From contig NZ_NIWD01000008.1 of assembly GCF_002277025.1 (NCBI RefSeq), forward strand, positions 337,513 through 401,512: a stretch of DNA of 64,000 bases, read 5' to 3'. Source of the DNA: Sphingopyxis sp. GW247-27LB (GTDB lineage: Bacteria; Pseudomonadota; Alphaproteobacteria; Sphingomonadales; Sphingomonadaceae). The position numbers and the translations under genes were made by a program. The first letter of the stretch is position 1, and each line of letters opens with the position of its first letter. This document shows positions 41,519 through 50,130 of the stretch, piece after piece. The notes under the pieces are model-generated. The model did no database searches and was not told the origin of the DNA. It saw only the letters and a program-made list of their open reading frames with translations.

Positions 41519-42859
41519 GTGCCGGCCACCGCGAGGGGCGCGGCACGGCGCACGCCCGCTTTCCGTTTCGCCCTTTTCGCCGCGCTGCCTTTGCTCTCGG
41601 CCTGCGCATCGGTGATTCCCGATGCCGCCGCCCCCGCGTCGCCATCGACCAGCGCGCCCGGCCCCGCGCCGACACCCGCCGGGACGCCGCGACCCTATAC
41701 GCCGCGTCCCTCGACCGCGTCGGATGCTGCGGCGCCGCCGATCCCGGCGACACCCAACCCGCCGGTCGCCGCGCCTCCGCCACCTGCCGACGCGACCACC
41801 GCCGCCGAGGCTGGGGTCGTCCTCGGCCCCGAATATAATGAACTCGGCATCAAGCCCGAGCAGGCGACCGCCGCGCTCAAGGCCTTCCGCCTCAGTTGCC
41901 CGTCGGTCCAGCGCCGTGCCGACGCGAGCGGCCTCACCCAGCCCGCCGAATGGGCCGAAAGCTGCGCTGCGGCGGGTGCCTGGCCCGATCGCGACGCGGG
42001 CAATTTCTTCAGCCGCTATTTCGGCACGGTGCAGGTCGGCGCCGGCGCCGCCTTCGTCACCGGCTATTTCGAACCCGAGATCGCGGCCTCGCGGACGAAG
42101 CGGCCCGGCTATGACGTCCCCATCTATCGCCGTCCCGCCGACCTCGTCGACGTCGACCTCGGTCTGTTTTCGGACGCGCTTCAGGGCAAGAAGATCCGCG
42201 GCCGCGTCGAGGGCACCAATTTCGTCCCCTATTACGATCGCATGGCGATCGAGCGCGGCGCGCTCGAAGGGCGCGGACTCGAAATCGCGTGGGCGGCCGA
42301 CGCCGCCGAATTCTTCTTCCTCCAGGTGCAGGGTTCGGGGCGGCTCCGCCTCCCCGACGGCAGCATCCTGCGCATCGGCTACGACAGCCAGAACGGCCGC
42401 GACTATGTCGGCATCGGCAAGCTGCTGCGCGATCGCGGCGAGCTCCAGCCGGGGCAGGCGTCGATGCAGGGCATCCTCGATTATCTGCGCGCCGACCCGG
42501 TGCGCGGCGCCGCGGTGATGAACGAGAATCCGAGCTGGGTCTTCTTCCGCGAGCTCACCGGCCCCGGGCCGCTCGGCGCGCTGGGCGTGCCGGTGACCGG
42601 GCATGTCAGCCTCGCCGCCGATCCCAGATATGTGCCGCTCGGCGCCCCCGTCTTCCTCTCGCTCGACCGCGCCGAACCGGGCGGTTTGTGGATCGCGCAG
42701 GACACCGGCGGCGCGATCAAGGGCGCGAACCGTTTCGACAGCTTCTGGGGCGCGGGCGACCGCGCGCGCGCACTCGCCGGCGGCATGTCGGCGCGCGGTT
42801 CGGCGCTTCTCCTGCTGCCGCGCGCCAGCGTTGCGCGGCTGGCGCCGCAAGGCGTCTGA
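41519..42859 (+). CDS. mltA: Membrane-bound lytic murein transglycosylase A
   Basis: A 446-residue lipoprotein. The signal peptide has lipobox LLSAC, followed by a Pro/Ala-rich linker of about 70 residues. The MltA barrel includes GYFEPEIAASR and VQGSGRLRLPDG; the 3D-domain Asp motif reads WIAQDTGGAIKG. It cleaves glycan strands with formation of 1,6-anhydroMurNAc. The GTG at 41519 is the first start after the timA stop and gives a proper signal peptide. Confidence 0.93.
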   Translation: MPATARGAARRTPAFRFALFAALPLLSACASVIPDAAAPASPSTSAPGPAPTPAGTPRPYTPRPSTASDAAAPPIPATPNPPVAAPPPPADATTAAEAGVVLGPEYNELGIKPEQATAALKAFRLSCPSVQRRADASGLTQPAEWAESCAAAGAWPDRDAGNFFSRYFGTVQVGAGAAFVTGYFEPEIAASRTKRPGYDVPIYRRPADLVDVDLGLFSDALQGKKIRGRVEGTNFVPYYDRMAIERGALEGRGLEIAWAADAAEFFFLQVQGSGRLRLPDGSILRIGYDSQNGRDYVGIGKLLRDRGELQPGQASMQGILDYLRADPVRGAAVMNENPSWVFFRELTGPGPLGALGVPVTGHVSLAADPRYVPLGAPVFLSLDRAEPGGLWIAQDTGGAIKGANRFDSFWGAGDRARALAGGMSARGSALLLLPRASVARLAPQGV

Positions 42860-42861
42860 CG

Positions 42862-43434
42862 ATGCCGCGGCGGCTCGACCCCGACGAAGCGGCGCTCTGG
42901 AAGAAGGTCGCGGCGACGGTGCGCCCCCTCCCCAAAGGGCCGGCCACGATCCCACCGGTGTCGCCGCCGACCGTGCGCCCACCCAAGCCCGCACCGCGCG
43001 GCATCGCCGCACCCGCCACCCCGGTGCGCGCATCTCCGCTGCCGCCGCCGCGCCGGACGCACAGCCATGCGACTCTCGATAGTCATTGGGACCGGCGGCT
43101 CCGCAAGGGTCATGTCCGCCCCGACATGAGCATCGACCTCCACGGCCACACGCTCGCCTCGGCGCAGGCGCTGCTCGACGAGGCGATCTCCCGCGCGCTG
43201 GTCCGCGGCGCGCGCGTGCTGCTCGTCGTCGCGGGGCGGTTGCGCCCGGGCGCCGACCGCTTGCCGCAGATGCACGGGGAGCCGCGCCCGCGCGGCGCGA
43301 TCCGTGCCTCGCTCGCCGACTGGCTCGCCGCTTCGTCCCACGCCGACCGGATCGTCGCGCTGCGTCCCGCGCACATCAGCCATGGCGGCGCCGGCGCGGT
43401 CTATGTGATCCTGCGGCGCGGGCGCGAGGATTAG
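42862..43434 (+). CDS. Smr-domain protein
   Basis: A 190-residue protein. The N-terminal 85 residues are Pro/Arg-rich. The C-terminal Smr domain has the family signature SIDLHGHTLASAQALLDEAI, and ends PAHISHGGAGAVYVILRR, matching the HGGxGA motif. Small Smr proteins are thought to be nucleases acting on DNA or stalled-ribosome mRNA. It starts 2 bp after mltA and meets dapE tail to tail. Confidence 0.92.
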   Translation: MPRRLDPDEAALWKKVAATVRPLPKGPATIPPVSPPTVRPPKPAPRGIAAPATPVRASPLPPPRRTHSHATLDSHWDRRLRKGHVRPDMSIDLHGHTLASAQALLDEAISRALVRGARVLLVVAGRLRPGADRLPQMHGEPRPRGAIRASLADWLAASSHADRIVALRPAHISHGGAGAVYVILRRGRED

Positions 43435-43438
43435 GGGT

Positions 43439-44572
43439 TTAGAGGAAGGCCCGCATCAGCACACCGCGATAGATGGCGGCCAGCGTGCGCAAATCCTCGA
43501 CCGCCACCGCCTCGTCGAGCTTGTGCATCGTCGCGTTGGTCAGCCCGAACTCGACCACCGGGCACAGCGCGTGGAGGAAGCGCGCATCCGATGTGCCACC
43601 CGTCGTCGACATCTCGGGCATCACATCGGTCTCGGCGTGGATTGCCTCGGCGACCAGCGCCGACAGCTCGCCCGGCGGGGTCAGGAAGGCTTCGCCCGAA
43701 ATCTTGCCCACGACCTTCGCGGCCGGCTCGACGTCGCGCGCGATGCGCTCGATCATCTGGACGAGCTCGGCGCCCTTCTGCTGGTCGTTGAAGCGGATCG
43801 ACAGCCGCGCCCGCGCCGAGGCGGGGATGACGTTGGTCGCGCCGTTGCCGACCTCGATATCGGTGAATTCGATGTTCGACGGCTGGAACCACTCGGTCCC
43901 CTCATCGAGCGTCACCGTGTCGATCGCGGCGAGGATTCGAACCAGCTTGGGGATCGGATTGTCGGCAAGGTGGGGGTAGGCGACATGGCCCTGCGTGCCG
44001 GGCACGTCGATCCAGATATTGACCGAACCGCGCCGCCCGATCTTCACCATGTCGCCGAGCCGCTGCACCGAGGTCGGCTCGCCGACGAGGATCATGTCGG
44101 GGCGGATGCCGCGCGCGTCCATATGTTCCATCAGCGCGCGGGTGCCGAACACCGCAGGGCCTTCCTCGTCGCCGGTGACGATCAGGCTGATCGTTCCCGC
44201 CTCGGCCGGAGTCGCGGCCGCCGCGGCGACGAAAGCGGCGATCGCGCCCTTCATGTCGACCGCGCCCCGCCCGTAGAGCAACTCGCCGCGCACTTGCGGA
44301 TCGAAGGCGTCGCCCGTCCAGCCGACGCCCGGCGGCACGACGTCGAGATGCCCGGCAAAGCCGAAATGCACCGGCCCCTTACCCGTCCGAACCGCGAGCA
44401 GATTCTCGACCGGCCCATCGGGTTCGATCCCGTCGATGAAGCGCTCGACGGTGAAGCCGAGCGGCGCCAGCGCCGCCTCGAGCACATCGAACACCGCGCC
44501 GGTCGCGGGGGTGACGCTGGGCGCGGCGATCAGCGCCTTTGCAAGGTCGAGCGGGTCGATGCCATGGGTCAT
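43439..44572 (-). CDS. dapE: Succinyl-diaminopimelate desuccinylase
   Basis: A 377-residue M20 metallohydrolase of lysine/diaminopimelate synthesis. Metal and catalytic motifs are in order: GHLDVVPPG, GRGAVDMKGAIAAF and TGDEEGPAVFGT. The dimerisation domain lies in the middle, and a further ligand His comes near the C-terminus. It is monocistronic, convergent with the Smr gene. Confidence 0.94.
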   Translation of the reverse strand: MTHGIDPLDLAKALIAAPSVTPATGAVFDVLEAALAPLGFTVERFIDGIEPDGPVENLLAVRTGKGPVHFGFAGHLDVVPPGVGWTGDAFDPQVRGELLYGRGAVDMKGAIAAFVAAAAATPAEAGTISLIVTGDEEGPAVFGTRALMEHMDARGIRPDMILVGEPTSVQRLGDMVKIGRRGSVNIWIDVPGTQGHVAYPHLADNPIPKLVRILAAIDTVTLDEGTEWFQPSNIEFTDIEVGNGATNVIPASARARLSIRFNDQQKGAELVQMIERIARDVEPAAKVVGKISGEAFLTPPGELSALVAEAIHAETDVMPEMSTTGGTSDARFLHALCPVVEFGLTNATMHKLDEAVAVEDLRTLAAIYRGVLMRAFL

Positions 44573-44666
44573 GCCGCTCCCTTACCCCTTTGCGCCGCGT
44601 CAAGTCGAGGCTTTGCATCGCGCCGCTTTTGTGCGAAACAAAGGAGGAACAAAGAAAGCGACTGCC

Positions 44667-45134
44667 ATGCCCAAACTCGACCTCGACGCCATCCCGCAGA
44701 CCAACGCGACCGGCTATCCCGAGCCCTTCGACCAGGCCGTCGCGGGCCGCTGGTACCGCCGCCTCGCGCCCCCCACCGGCCTTTCGGATTTCGCCGCGAG
44801 CCATGTCGTGCTCAAACCCGGCGCCTGGTCGTCGCAGCGCCATTGGCACGACGGCGAGGACGAGATGCTGGTGATGATCGCGGGCGAGGCGGTGCTGATC
44901 GAGGACGACGGCCGAACACCGATGCGCCCCGGTGACATCGCGGTCTGGCCCAAGGGCAGCACCAACGGCCATCATCTGGTCAACGAATCGGCGGCCGACT
45001 GCGTGTTCGTCGCGCTCGGCGGCGGCAAGAAATACGACACCGGCGGCGGCTACTCGGACATCGACATGCTGTTCACGCCCGATCATTATACGCACAAGGA
45101 CGGCACGCCCTATCCGGTGAAGCGGGTACCTTAA
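44667..45134 (+). CDS. Cupin-domain protein
   Basis: A 155-residue single cupin. Motif 1 reads QRHWHDGEDEMLVMIAGE, with metal-binding His, His and Glu. Motif 2 reads PGDIAVWPKGSTNGHHL with the last His. Substrate unknown; such proteins range from isomerases to dioxygenases or simple sensors. It is divergent from dapE and followed by a 145-bp repeat. Confidence 0.85.
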   Translation: MPKLDLDAIPQTNATGYPEPFDQAVAGRWYRRLAPPTGLSDFAASHVVLKPGAWSSQRHWHDGEDEMLVMIAGEAVLIEDDGRTPMRPGDIAVWPKGSTNGHHLVNESAADCVFVALGGGKKYDTGGGYSDIDMLFTPDHYTHKDGTPYPVKRVP

Positions 45135-45138
45135 GGAA

Positions 45139-45282
45139 ATCCTCCCTGCCGCGAAGCGGTGGGGAGGGGGACCGCCGAAGGCGGTGGAGGGGCCGCGAGC
45201 GCCAGCGAGCGCTTCGCGCGCGGCCCTCCGTCAGCGGCTACGCCGCTGCCACCTCCCCATCGCTGCGTGACAGGGAGGATCC
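45139..45282. repeat. 145-bp intergenic repeat, copy 2
   Basis: Runs from ATCCTCCCTGCCGCGAAGCG to GGGAGGATCC. It shares order and sequence of all its internal hairpins with copy 3 (49974-50120) and, inverted, with copy 1 (36253-36400). It separates the convergent cupin and GST genes. Confidence 0.9.
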
Positions 45283-45286
45283 TGGA

Positions 45287-45958
45287 TTACCCCTCCACCG
45301 GGCCCTCGAACGCCTCGATCACCCAATCCTCGGCCTGCGCGCCGCCGATCCATTCCTGCATGTGCGGGTGGCTGATCACCGCCTGGCAATAGGGCAGGGC
45401 GAAGCGTGCCAGGGGGATCGAGTAGGTGATGAAGCGGGTGACGACGGGCGCGAACATCATGTCGGCCGCCGACCAGTCGCCGAACAGATAGTCGCCCTCG
45501 CCGCCGAAGCGCGCCCGCGCCTCGGCCCAGATCTGCATGATGCGCACGACGTCGGCCTGCACGTCGGGCGCGAGCTCGGCGGCGGGATAGATGCGGCGGA
45601 TGTTCATGCTGTGGCTGCGGCGCAGCGCCGCGAAGCTCGAATGCATCTCGGCCGCCATCGACCGCGCCATCGCGCGCGCCGCCATGTCTTCGGGCCAATA
45701 TCCGCGCGTGCCGCCGGTCTTTTCGTTGAGATAGTCGATGATCGCCAGGCTGTCCCAGACGACGATGTCGTCGCCGTCCCACAGGATCGGCACCTTGCCG
45801 CCCGACGGCGCGAACTCGTCGCCCTCGCGGCGGTTCGACCAGTCCTCGTCATAGAGCGGGACGGTGACCTCCTCGAACGGCAGTCCGCTGTGCCGGGCGG
45901 CGAGCCAGCCACGCAGGCTCCAGCTCGAATAAGCCTTGTTGCCGAGGAAGAGTTTCAT
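45287..45958 (-). CDS. Glutathione S-transferase family protein
   Basis: A 223-residue GST. The thioredoxin-like N-terminus begins MKLFLGNKAYSSWSLRGWLA with the glutathione-site Ser, then the cis-Pro KVPILWDGD and the glutathione-binding WDSLAIIDYLNE. The all-helical C-terminal domain follows. It probably conjugates or reduces small electrophiles; the substrate is not known. Confidence 0.88.
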   Translation of the reverse strand: MKLFLGNKAYSSWSLRGWLAARHSGLPFEEVTVPLYDEDWSNRREGDEFAPSGGKVPILWDGDDIVVWDSLAIIDYLNEKTGGTRGYWPEDMAARAMARSMAAEMHSSFAALRRSHSMNIRRIYPAAELAPDVQADVVRIMQIWAEARARFGGEGDYLFGDWSAADMMFAPVVTRFITYSIPLARFALPYCQAVISHPHMQEWIGGAQAEDWVIEAFEGPVEG

Positions 45959-45964
45959 GGGGTC

Positions 45965-46135
45965 TCCTTAACCCCTCTCCCCTTGGGGGAGAGGGTTGTG
46001 CAGGCTTGGCAGCTTGCTGCCTAGCCGAAGCTGGGTGAGGGGTGTCAACCTTCGCTCCCATACCCTCACCAAGTTCCGGTAGCGAACACGTTCGCAACCT
46101 TCACTATCCTCTCCCCCAAGGGGAGAGGATTTTGC
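45965..46135. repeat. Intergenic hairpin repeat bounded by CCCCTCTCCCC palindromes
   Basis: The left end (TCTCCCCTTGGGGGAGAGG) and the right end (CCTCTCCCCCAAGGGGAGAGG) are both hairpins and also pair with each other. The middle contains GCTTGGCAGCTTGCTGCCTAG and GTAGCGAACACGTTCGCAAC, two more hairpins. It fills the whole gap between the GST and engB genes. Confidence 0.8.
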
Positions 46136-46783
46136 TCAACTCTCCACCGCCTCCAGCACCGCGGTCCGGAGCTCGGCGATCCCCAGGCCCTTTTCGCTGC
46201 TGGTTGCGATGACCTCGGGATGCGCGGCGGGATGTTTGCGTGCCTCGGCCTCGGTCGCGGCGTGCACCGCGGCGAGGTCGCTCGCCTTGATCTTGTCGGC
46301 CTTGGTCAGGACGAGGCGATAGCTGACCGCCGCGACGTCGAGCATCTCGAGCACCTCGCGGTCGACATCCTTGATCCCGTGGCGGCTGTCGATCAGCACT
46401 AAAGTGCGTTTCAGCACCTGCCGCCCGCGCAGATAGTCGTTGACCAGGAAGCGCCATTTCCTGACGACATCCTTCGGCGCCTTGGCGAAGCCGTAGCCGG
46501 GCATATCGACCAGCCGGAACACCAGCGGCGATCCGACGTCGAAATAGTTGAGCTCCTGCGTCCGCCCCGGGGTCACCGAGGTGCGCGCGAGCCCGTTGCG
46601 GTTCGTCAGCGCATTGAGCAGCGACGATTTGCCGACGTTCGAGCGCCCGGCAAAGGCGATCTCGGGCACCGAAGGCGCGGGCAGATGCTGGAGCGCGGGC
46701 GCCGATTTCAGGAAGGCGATCGGCCCCGAAAACAGCTTGCGCGCGCGCTCGGGACGGTCGGCGGCCGCACTGTCATCCATCAT
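46136..46783 (-). CDS. engB: Ribosome-biogenesis GTPase YsxC/EngB
   Basis: A 215-residue essential GTPase. G1 is [15 protein letters not shown]2/G3 region [14 protein letters not shown] with [13 protein letters not shown]4 LTKADK and G5 ATSSEKGLG. Three ATGs are clustered (46789, 46783, 46780). The first lies inside a REP-like element, whose GGGGA could act as the ribosome site for the second or third, so 46783 is preferred. It acts in 50S subunit assembly; yidC lies upstream. Confidence 0.94.
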   Translation of the reverse strand: MMDDSAAADRPERARKLFSGPIAFLKSAPALQHLPAPSVPEIAFAGRSNVGKSSLLNALTNRNGLARTSVTPGRTQELNYFDVGSPLVFRLVDMPGYGFAKAPKDVVRKWRFLVNDYLRGRQVLKRTLVLIDSRHGIKDVDREVLEMLDVAAVSYRLVLTKADKIKASDLAAVHAATEAEARKHPAAHPEVIATSSEKGLGIAELRTAVLEAVES

Positions 46784-46784
46784 T

Positions 46785-46872
46785 GTCATCCCCGCGGACG
46801 CGGGGATCCAGCGCGCTGCCGCCGAAGCCCGCGCTTTCGCGCCCTGGGTTCCCGCTTGCGCGGGAATGACAA
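46785..46872. repeat. REP-like repeat at the engB start
   Basis: Outer arms TGTCATTCCCGCG-type and TGTCATCCCCGCG-type sequences face each other, with inner CCCGCGGACGCGGGG and CCCGCTTGCGCGGG hairpins. This is a widely dispersed bacterial palindromic unit. It lies between yidC and engB and overlaps the first possible engB start codon. Confidence 0.85.
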
Positions 46873-46888
46873 GGGAGGGAAGAGGTCG

Positions 46889-48646
46889 TCACTTCACCGG
46901 CGCCGCTTTGAGCTGCGGGAACTTCCTGTACATCCACTGCTGCTGTGCGATCGACAGGCAGTTGTTGGTGATCCAGTAGAGCAGCAGTCCCGCCGCGAAC
47001 GGCGCCATGATGAACATGAACAGCCACGGCATGATCTTGAACACCTGCTGCTGCACCGGGTCGGTGGCCTGCGGGTTCAGGCGGAACTGCAGGAACATGG
47101 TGATGCCCAGGATCAGCGCCAGCACCCCGATGCCGAGGAAGGAGGGCGGCGTGAAGGGCAGCGTCCCGAACAGGTTCAGGATATGCGCGGGGTCGGGCGC
47201 CGAGAGGTCCTTGATCCACAGGATGAACGGCTGGTGCCGCATCTCGATCGTCAACATCAGCACCTTGTAGAGCGCATAGAAGATCGGAATCTGAAGAACG
47301 ATCGGCAGGCAGCCCGCGAGCGGATTGATCTTCTCGTCCTTATAGAGCTTCATCAACTCCTGCTGCTGCTTGGGCTTGTCGTCCTTGTAGCGTTCCTGCA
47401 GCGCCTTCATCTTCGGCTGGACGAGGCGCATCTGCGCCATCGAGTGGAACTGCCGCTGCGCGATCGGGAACATCGCCGCGCGGATGATCACCGTCAGCAG
47501 CATGATCGCGACCCCGAAATTGCCGACCTGCTTGAACAGCCAGTCGAGCAGCTTGAAGATCGGGATTTCGAAGAAATCGAACCAGCCCCAGTCGATCGCG
47601 TGCGACAGGCGAGTGATGCCCTGATCGTTGGTATAGGTTTCGAGGACGCTGACTTCCTTCGCGCCCGCGAAGATGCGGCTCGTCGTCGTCAGCTGGCGAC
47701 CCGGCGCGACCGCCGCATATTTGCGCGCGAAGAGCGCCTGGTAATTGTCGGCGCTCGGCGCGCTCAGCGAGGCGTCGACGCGCTCGCCACGGGCGGGAAC
47801 GATCGCGGCGAGCCAATATTTGTCGGTGAAGCCGAGCCAGGCCGCACTGTCATATTTGACCGCGCCGCTCTCATCGAGGTCCTTGTAGTTGACGTCGAGG
47901 ATCGACTTGCCGCCGAGAAAGCCGGTCGGGCCGATATGGATCGTCCAGCTGCTCTGCTCGTGCGGGTCGGTCGGTTTGCCGTGGCGGTCGATCAGCGCAT
48001 AGCTGCTCGCGGTCACCGGCGCGGTGCCGGTGTTGGCGATCGTCTGCTTCGCGGTGATCATATAATGGTCGTCGATGCTATATTCGATGCGGAAGGTCTG
48101 GCCGGTGCCGTTCGCCCAGCTCAAGGTCACCGGCGTCGCCGGGGTCAGCTTCGCGCCGGTCGCGGTCCACACCGTGGTCGCGCCCGGCACCCCGATACCC
48201 TGCGCCGACCAGCCGAGGCTCGCGAAATAGGCGGCCTTGGTCCCGCCCGGCGCGAACAGCCGCACCGGCGGGGCGTTCTTCTCGATCGTCTGGCGATATT
48301 TGGTCAGCGTGATGTCGTCGATGCGCGCGCCGACGAGGTTGATCGAGCCCGACAGGGCGGGCGTCTCGATCGGGATGCGCTGGCCTTCGGCGAGCACCGC
48401 TTCGACCGTCCGGATCGCCTGCGGCGCCGGGGCGGCGGGCGCCGCGGCGCCGGGTGCCGGCAGGCCGCTCGGCTGTCCCTGCGTCGGCGGGGTCGCCGCG
48501 GGCGCCGTGCCGTCGGTCCCCGCGACCGTCGTGGTCACGTCGGGCTTGGCGGGCGTCGGAAAGAAGCGGTCGGCGACGAAATTCCAACCCAGCAGGATGG
48601 CCACCGACAACAGGATTGCCGCGATCAGGTTACGCTTGTCGTCCAC
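46889..48646 (-). CDS. yidC: Membrane protein insertase YidC
   Basis: A 585-residue insertase. An N-terminal membrane segment (AAILLSVAILLGWNF) precedes a large periplasmic beta domain with Pro/Ala-rich start. The conserved five-helix core includes FPIAQRQFHSMAQMRLVQPKM and the hydrophilic-groove Arg region (MFPIAQR). It ends in a basic tail. It starts with GTG. It inserts respiratory and other proteins into the inner membrane, with or without Sec. The order rpmH-rnpA-yidD-yidC-engB is strongly conserved. Confidence 0.96.
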   Translation of the reverse strand: MDDKRNLIAAILLSVAILLGWNFVADRFFPTPAKPDVTTTVAGTDGTAPAATPPTQGQPSGLPAPGAAAPAAPAPQAIRTVEAVLAEGQRIPIETPALSGSINLVGARIDDITLTKYRQTIEKNAPPVRLFAPGGTKAAYFASLGWSAQGIGVPGATTVWTATGAKLTPATPVTLSWANGTGQTFRIEYSIDDHYMITAKQTIANTGTAPVTASSYALIDRHGKPTDPHEQSSWTIHIGPTGFLGGKSILDVNYKDLDESGAVKYDSAAWLGFTDKYWLAAIVPARGERVDASLSAPSADNYQALFARKYAAVAPGRQLTTTSRIFAGAKEVSVLETYTNDQGITRLSHAIDWGWFDFFEIPIFKLLDWLFKQVGNFGVAIMLLTVIIRAAMFPIAQRQFHSMAQMRLVQPKMKALQERYKDDKPKQQQELMKLYKDEKINPLAGCLPIVLQIPIFYALYKVLMLTIEMRHQPFILWIKDLSAPDPAHILNLFGTLPFTPPSFLGIGVLALILGITMFLQFRLNPQATDPVQQQVFKIMPWLFMFIMAPFAAGLLLYWITNNCLSIAQQQWMYRKFPQLKAAPVK

Positions 48647-48692
48647 GCTTTTCGGTCTCTCTTCGTCTCAAAAATGTCGGGATTGCCGGCCG

Positions 48693-48905
48693 TCACGGAA
48701 CCGGGTCATAGCCATGCCCGCCCCAGGGATGGCAGCGCAATAGCCGCTTTGTCGCCAGCCAGCCACCCTTGATCGCACCATGGCGCTGCAAGGCGGTGAT
48801 CGCATATTCGCTGCACGACGGCGCATAGCGGCATGTCGGCGGCAATATCCGCGACGGGCCGAGCTGCCAGCCGCGCGCGATCAGGATGAGAAGGCGGGCG
48901 ATCAT
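48693..48905 (-). CDS. yidD: Membrane protein insertion efficiency factor YidD
   Basis: A 70-residue protein with the family core CRYAPSCSEYAITALQRHGA and the C-terminal RCHPWGGHGYDPVP. An amphipathic N-terminal helix associates with the membrane. It helps insertion of membrane proteins together with YidC, whose gene is 46 bp downstream. Confidence 0.95.
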   Translation of the reverse strand: MIARLLILIARGWQLGPSRILPPTCRYAPSCSEYAITALQRHGAIKGGWLATKRLLRCHPWGGHGYDPVP

Positions 48906-48987
48906 CGGGAAAGCCCTGAAAACTGCCGAACTTCACACGCGATTCGGGTTTTCGCGCAGTGACGACAACTGGAAACGCTCACGCCAC

Positions 48988-49326
48988 TCATTTCGCCAGC
49001 TTCTTCGCCGCGCGTTTCAGCGCCGAATCGAGTTGTTCGCCGAGCTCGGCGAAGACGATGTCGTTGCCGCCGGGCCGGCCGATCAGCACATGGTCGGCGC
49101 CCGCGATCCCCGATTCGGGCAGCGCCGCGCGCGCGAGTTCGCGCAGCCGGCGCTTCATCCGGTTGCGGGTGACGGCGTTGCCGACCTTCTTGCTGACGGT
49201 ATAGCCGATGCCGACGCCCTCATCCGCGTCGCCGCGCGGGCGGACGAGCAGGACGAAGCCGGGCATGGGAAAGCGAAGGCCGCGATTCGCGGCCAGAAAT
49301 TCGCTGCGTTTGGATAGCGTTCGCAT
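48988..49326 (-). CDS. rnpA: Ribonuclease P protein component
   Basis: A 112-residue basic protein starting MRTLSKRSEFLA. The RNR signature is GNAVTRNRMKRRLREL. It binds RNase P RNA and helps mature tRNA 5' ends. It follows rpmH by 41 bp. Confidence 0.94.
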   Translation of the reverse strand: MRTLSKRSEFLAANRGLRFPMPGFVLLVRPRGDADEGVGIGYTVSKKVGNAVTRNRMKRRLRELARAALPESGIAGADHVLIGRPGGNDIVFAELGEQLDSALKRAAKKLAK

Positions 49327-49367
49327 CAGCCCCAACTCTGTCTGAGCTGGCGGCGAAGCGTCGGCGA

Positions 49368-49502
49368 TCAGGCCGACAGCTTCTTGCGGCCCTGCGCGCG
49401 GCGGTTGGCGAGGACCTTGCGGCCGCCGACGGTGGCCTTGCGGGCGCGGAAGCCGTGACGGCGCTTGCGCACGAGGCGGCTCGGTTGATAGGTGCGCTTC
49501 AT
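49368..49502 (-). CDS. rpmH: Large ribosomal subunit protein bL34
   Basis: A 44-residue basic protein: [20 protein letters not shown], then [20 protein letters not shown] and an LSA end. This matches L34 along its whole length. It is the first gene of the rpmH-rnpA-yidD-yidC cluster. A promoter lies upstream at 49579-49607, with a terminator-like hairpin between promoter and gene. Confidence 0.97.
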   Translation of the reverse strand: MKRTYQPSRLVRKRRHGFRARKATVGGRKVLANRRAQGRKKLSA

Positions 49503-49538
49503 CGCGGTATCCCCAAAATCTCTTCAATCGATCGAACG

Positions 49539-49565
49539 AAAAAGGGCCGCCAAACGAAGGCGGCC
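49539..49565 (-). terminator. Terminator or attenuator in the rpmH leader
   Basis: On the reverse strand GGCCGCC, a 7-nt loop and GGCGGCC form a perfect 7-bp stem followed by CTTTTT. It lies 37 bp upstream of the rpmH start and 38 bp after the PGPGW gene. It could end that transcript, or act as an attenuator for the promoter at 49579-49607. Confidence 0.75.
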
Positions 49566-49578
49566 ACCGATGGGGGCG

Positions 49579-49607
49579 CGGATAAGCGAGAGTCGGCGCA
49601 AAGTCAA
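49579..49607 (-). promoter_or_regulatory. Likely sigma-70 promoter of rpmH-rnpA
   Basis: On the reverse strand TTGACT and TATCCG are separated by exactly 17 bp, upstream of rpmH. The -35 box overlaps the stop codon of the PGPGW-type gene. Confidence 0.55.
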
Positions 49608-49915
49608 TCGCCATCGGACGGCTTTTCCAGCGCTTCGCGCGCGCGCCGCCGCGCCGCGCTCGCGCGCCGCATGATGCGGTCGGTCCATCCGGCATAGCGC
49701 GGGTGGCGCCGCTTGAACCGCACATAGACGCGCTTCGCCCAGGGGCTGTTCTGCAGGCTGAGCATCAATCCGGCGGGAAACAGGATGATGAAGCCGGGCC
49801 CCGGCAGCGGGCCGAGGATCGGCGCCGCGATCATCAGCAGCACGCCGAGCACGAACAGCGCGAGGCGCACCTGCGCGTTCGACCGCAATCGCTGATAGAG
49901 GCTGCGCTTCGCCAT
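49604..49915 (-). CDS. Small PGPGW-type membrane protein
   Basis: A 103-residue protein with one or two membrane segments (LALFVLGVLLMIAAPILG) followed by the motif PLPGPGFIILFPAGL and a basic C-terminal tail. This fits the putative transmembrane family named after its PGPGW motif. The function is unknown. Confidence 0.75.
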   Translation of the reverse strand: MAKRSLYQRLRSNAQVRLALFVLGVLLMIAAPILGPLPGPGFIILFPAGLMLSLQNSPWAKRVYVRFKRRHPRYAGWTDRIMRRASAARRRAREALEKPSDGD

Positions 49916-49973
49916 GCGGAGCGATGTGGGAAGGCGAGGGGCGTGTTACAAGGCTAAGGCAGCGCGCTCGGCC

Positions 49974-50120
49974 GATCCTCCCTGCCGCGAAGCGGTGGGG
50001 AGGGGGACCATCCGAAGGATGGTGGAGGGGCCGCGAGCGCAAGCGAGCGCTTCGCGCTCGGCCCCTCCGTCAGCGGCTGCGCCGCTGCCACCTCCCCATC
50101 GCTGCGCGACAGGGAGGATC
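49974..50120. repeat. 145-bp intergenic repeat, copy 3
   Basis: Runs from GATCCTCCCTGCCGCGAAGC to GGGAGGATC, same orientation as copy 2. Internal hairpins include CCATCCGAAGGATGG and GAGCGCTTCGCGCTC. It lies between the PGPGW and ClpP-like genes. Confidence 0.9.
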
Positions 50121-50130
50121 GAAGATCGAA

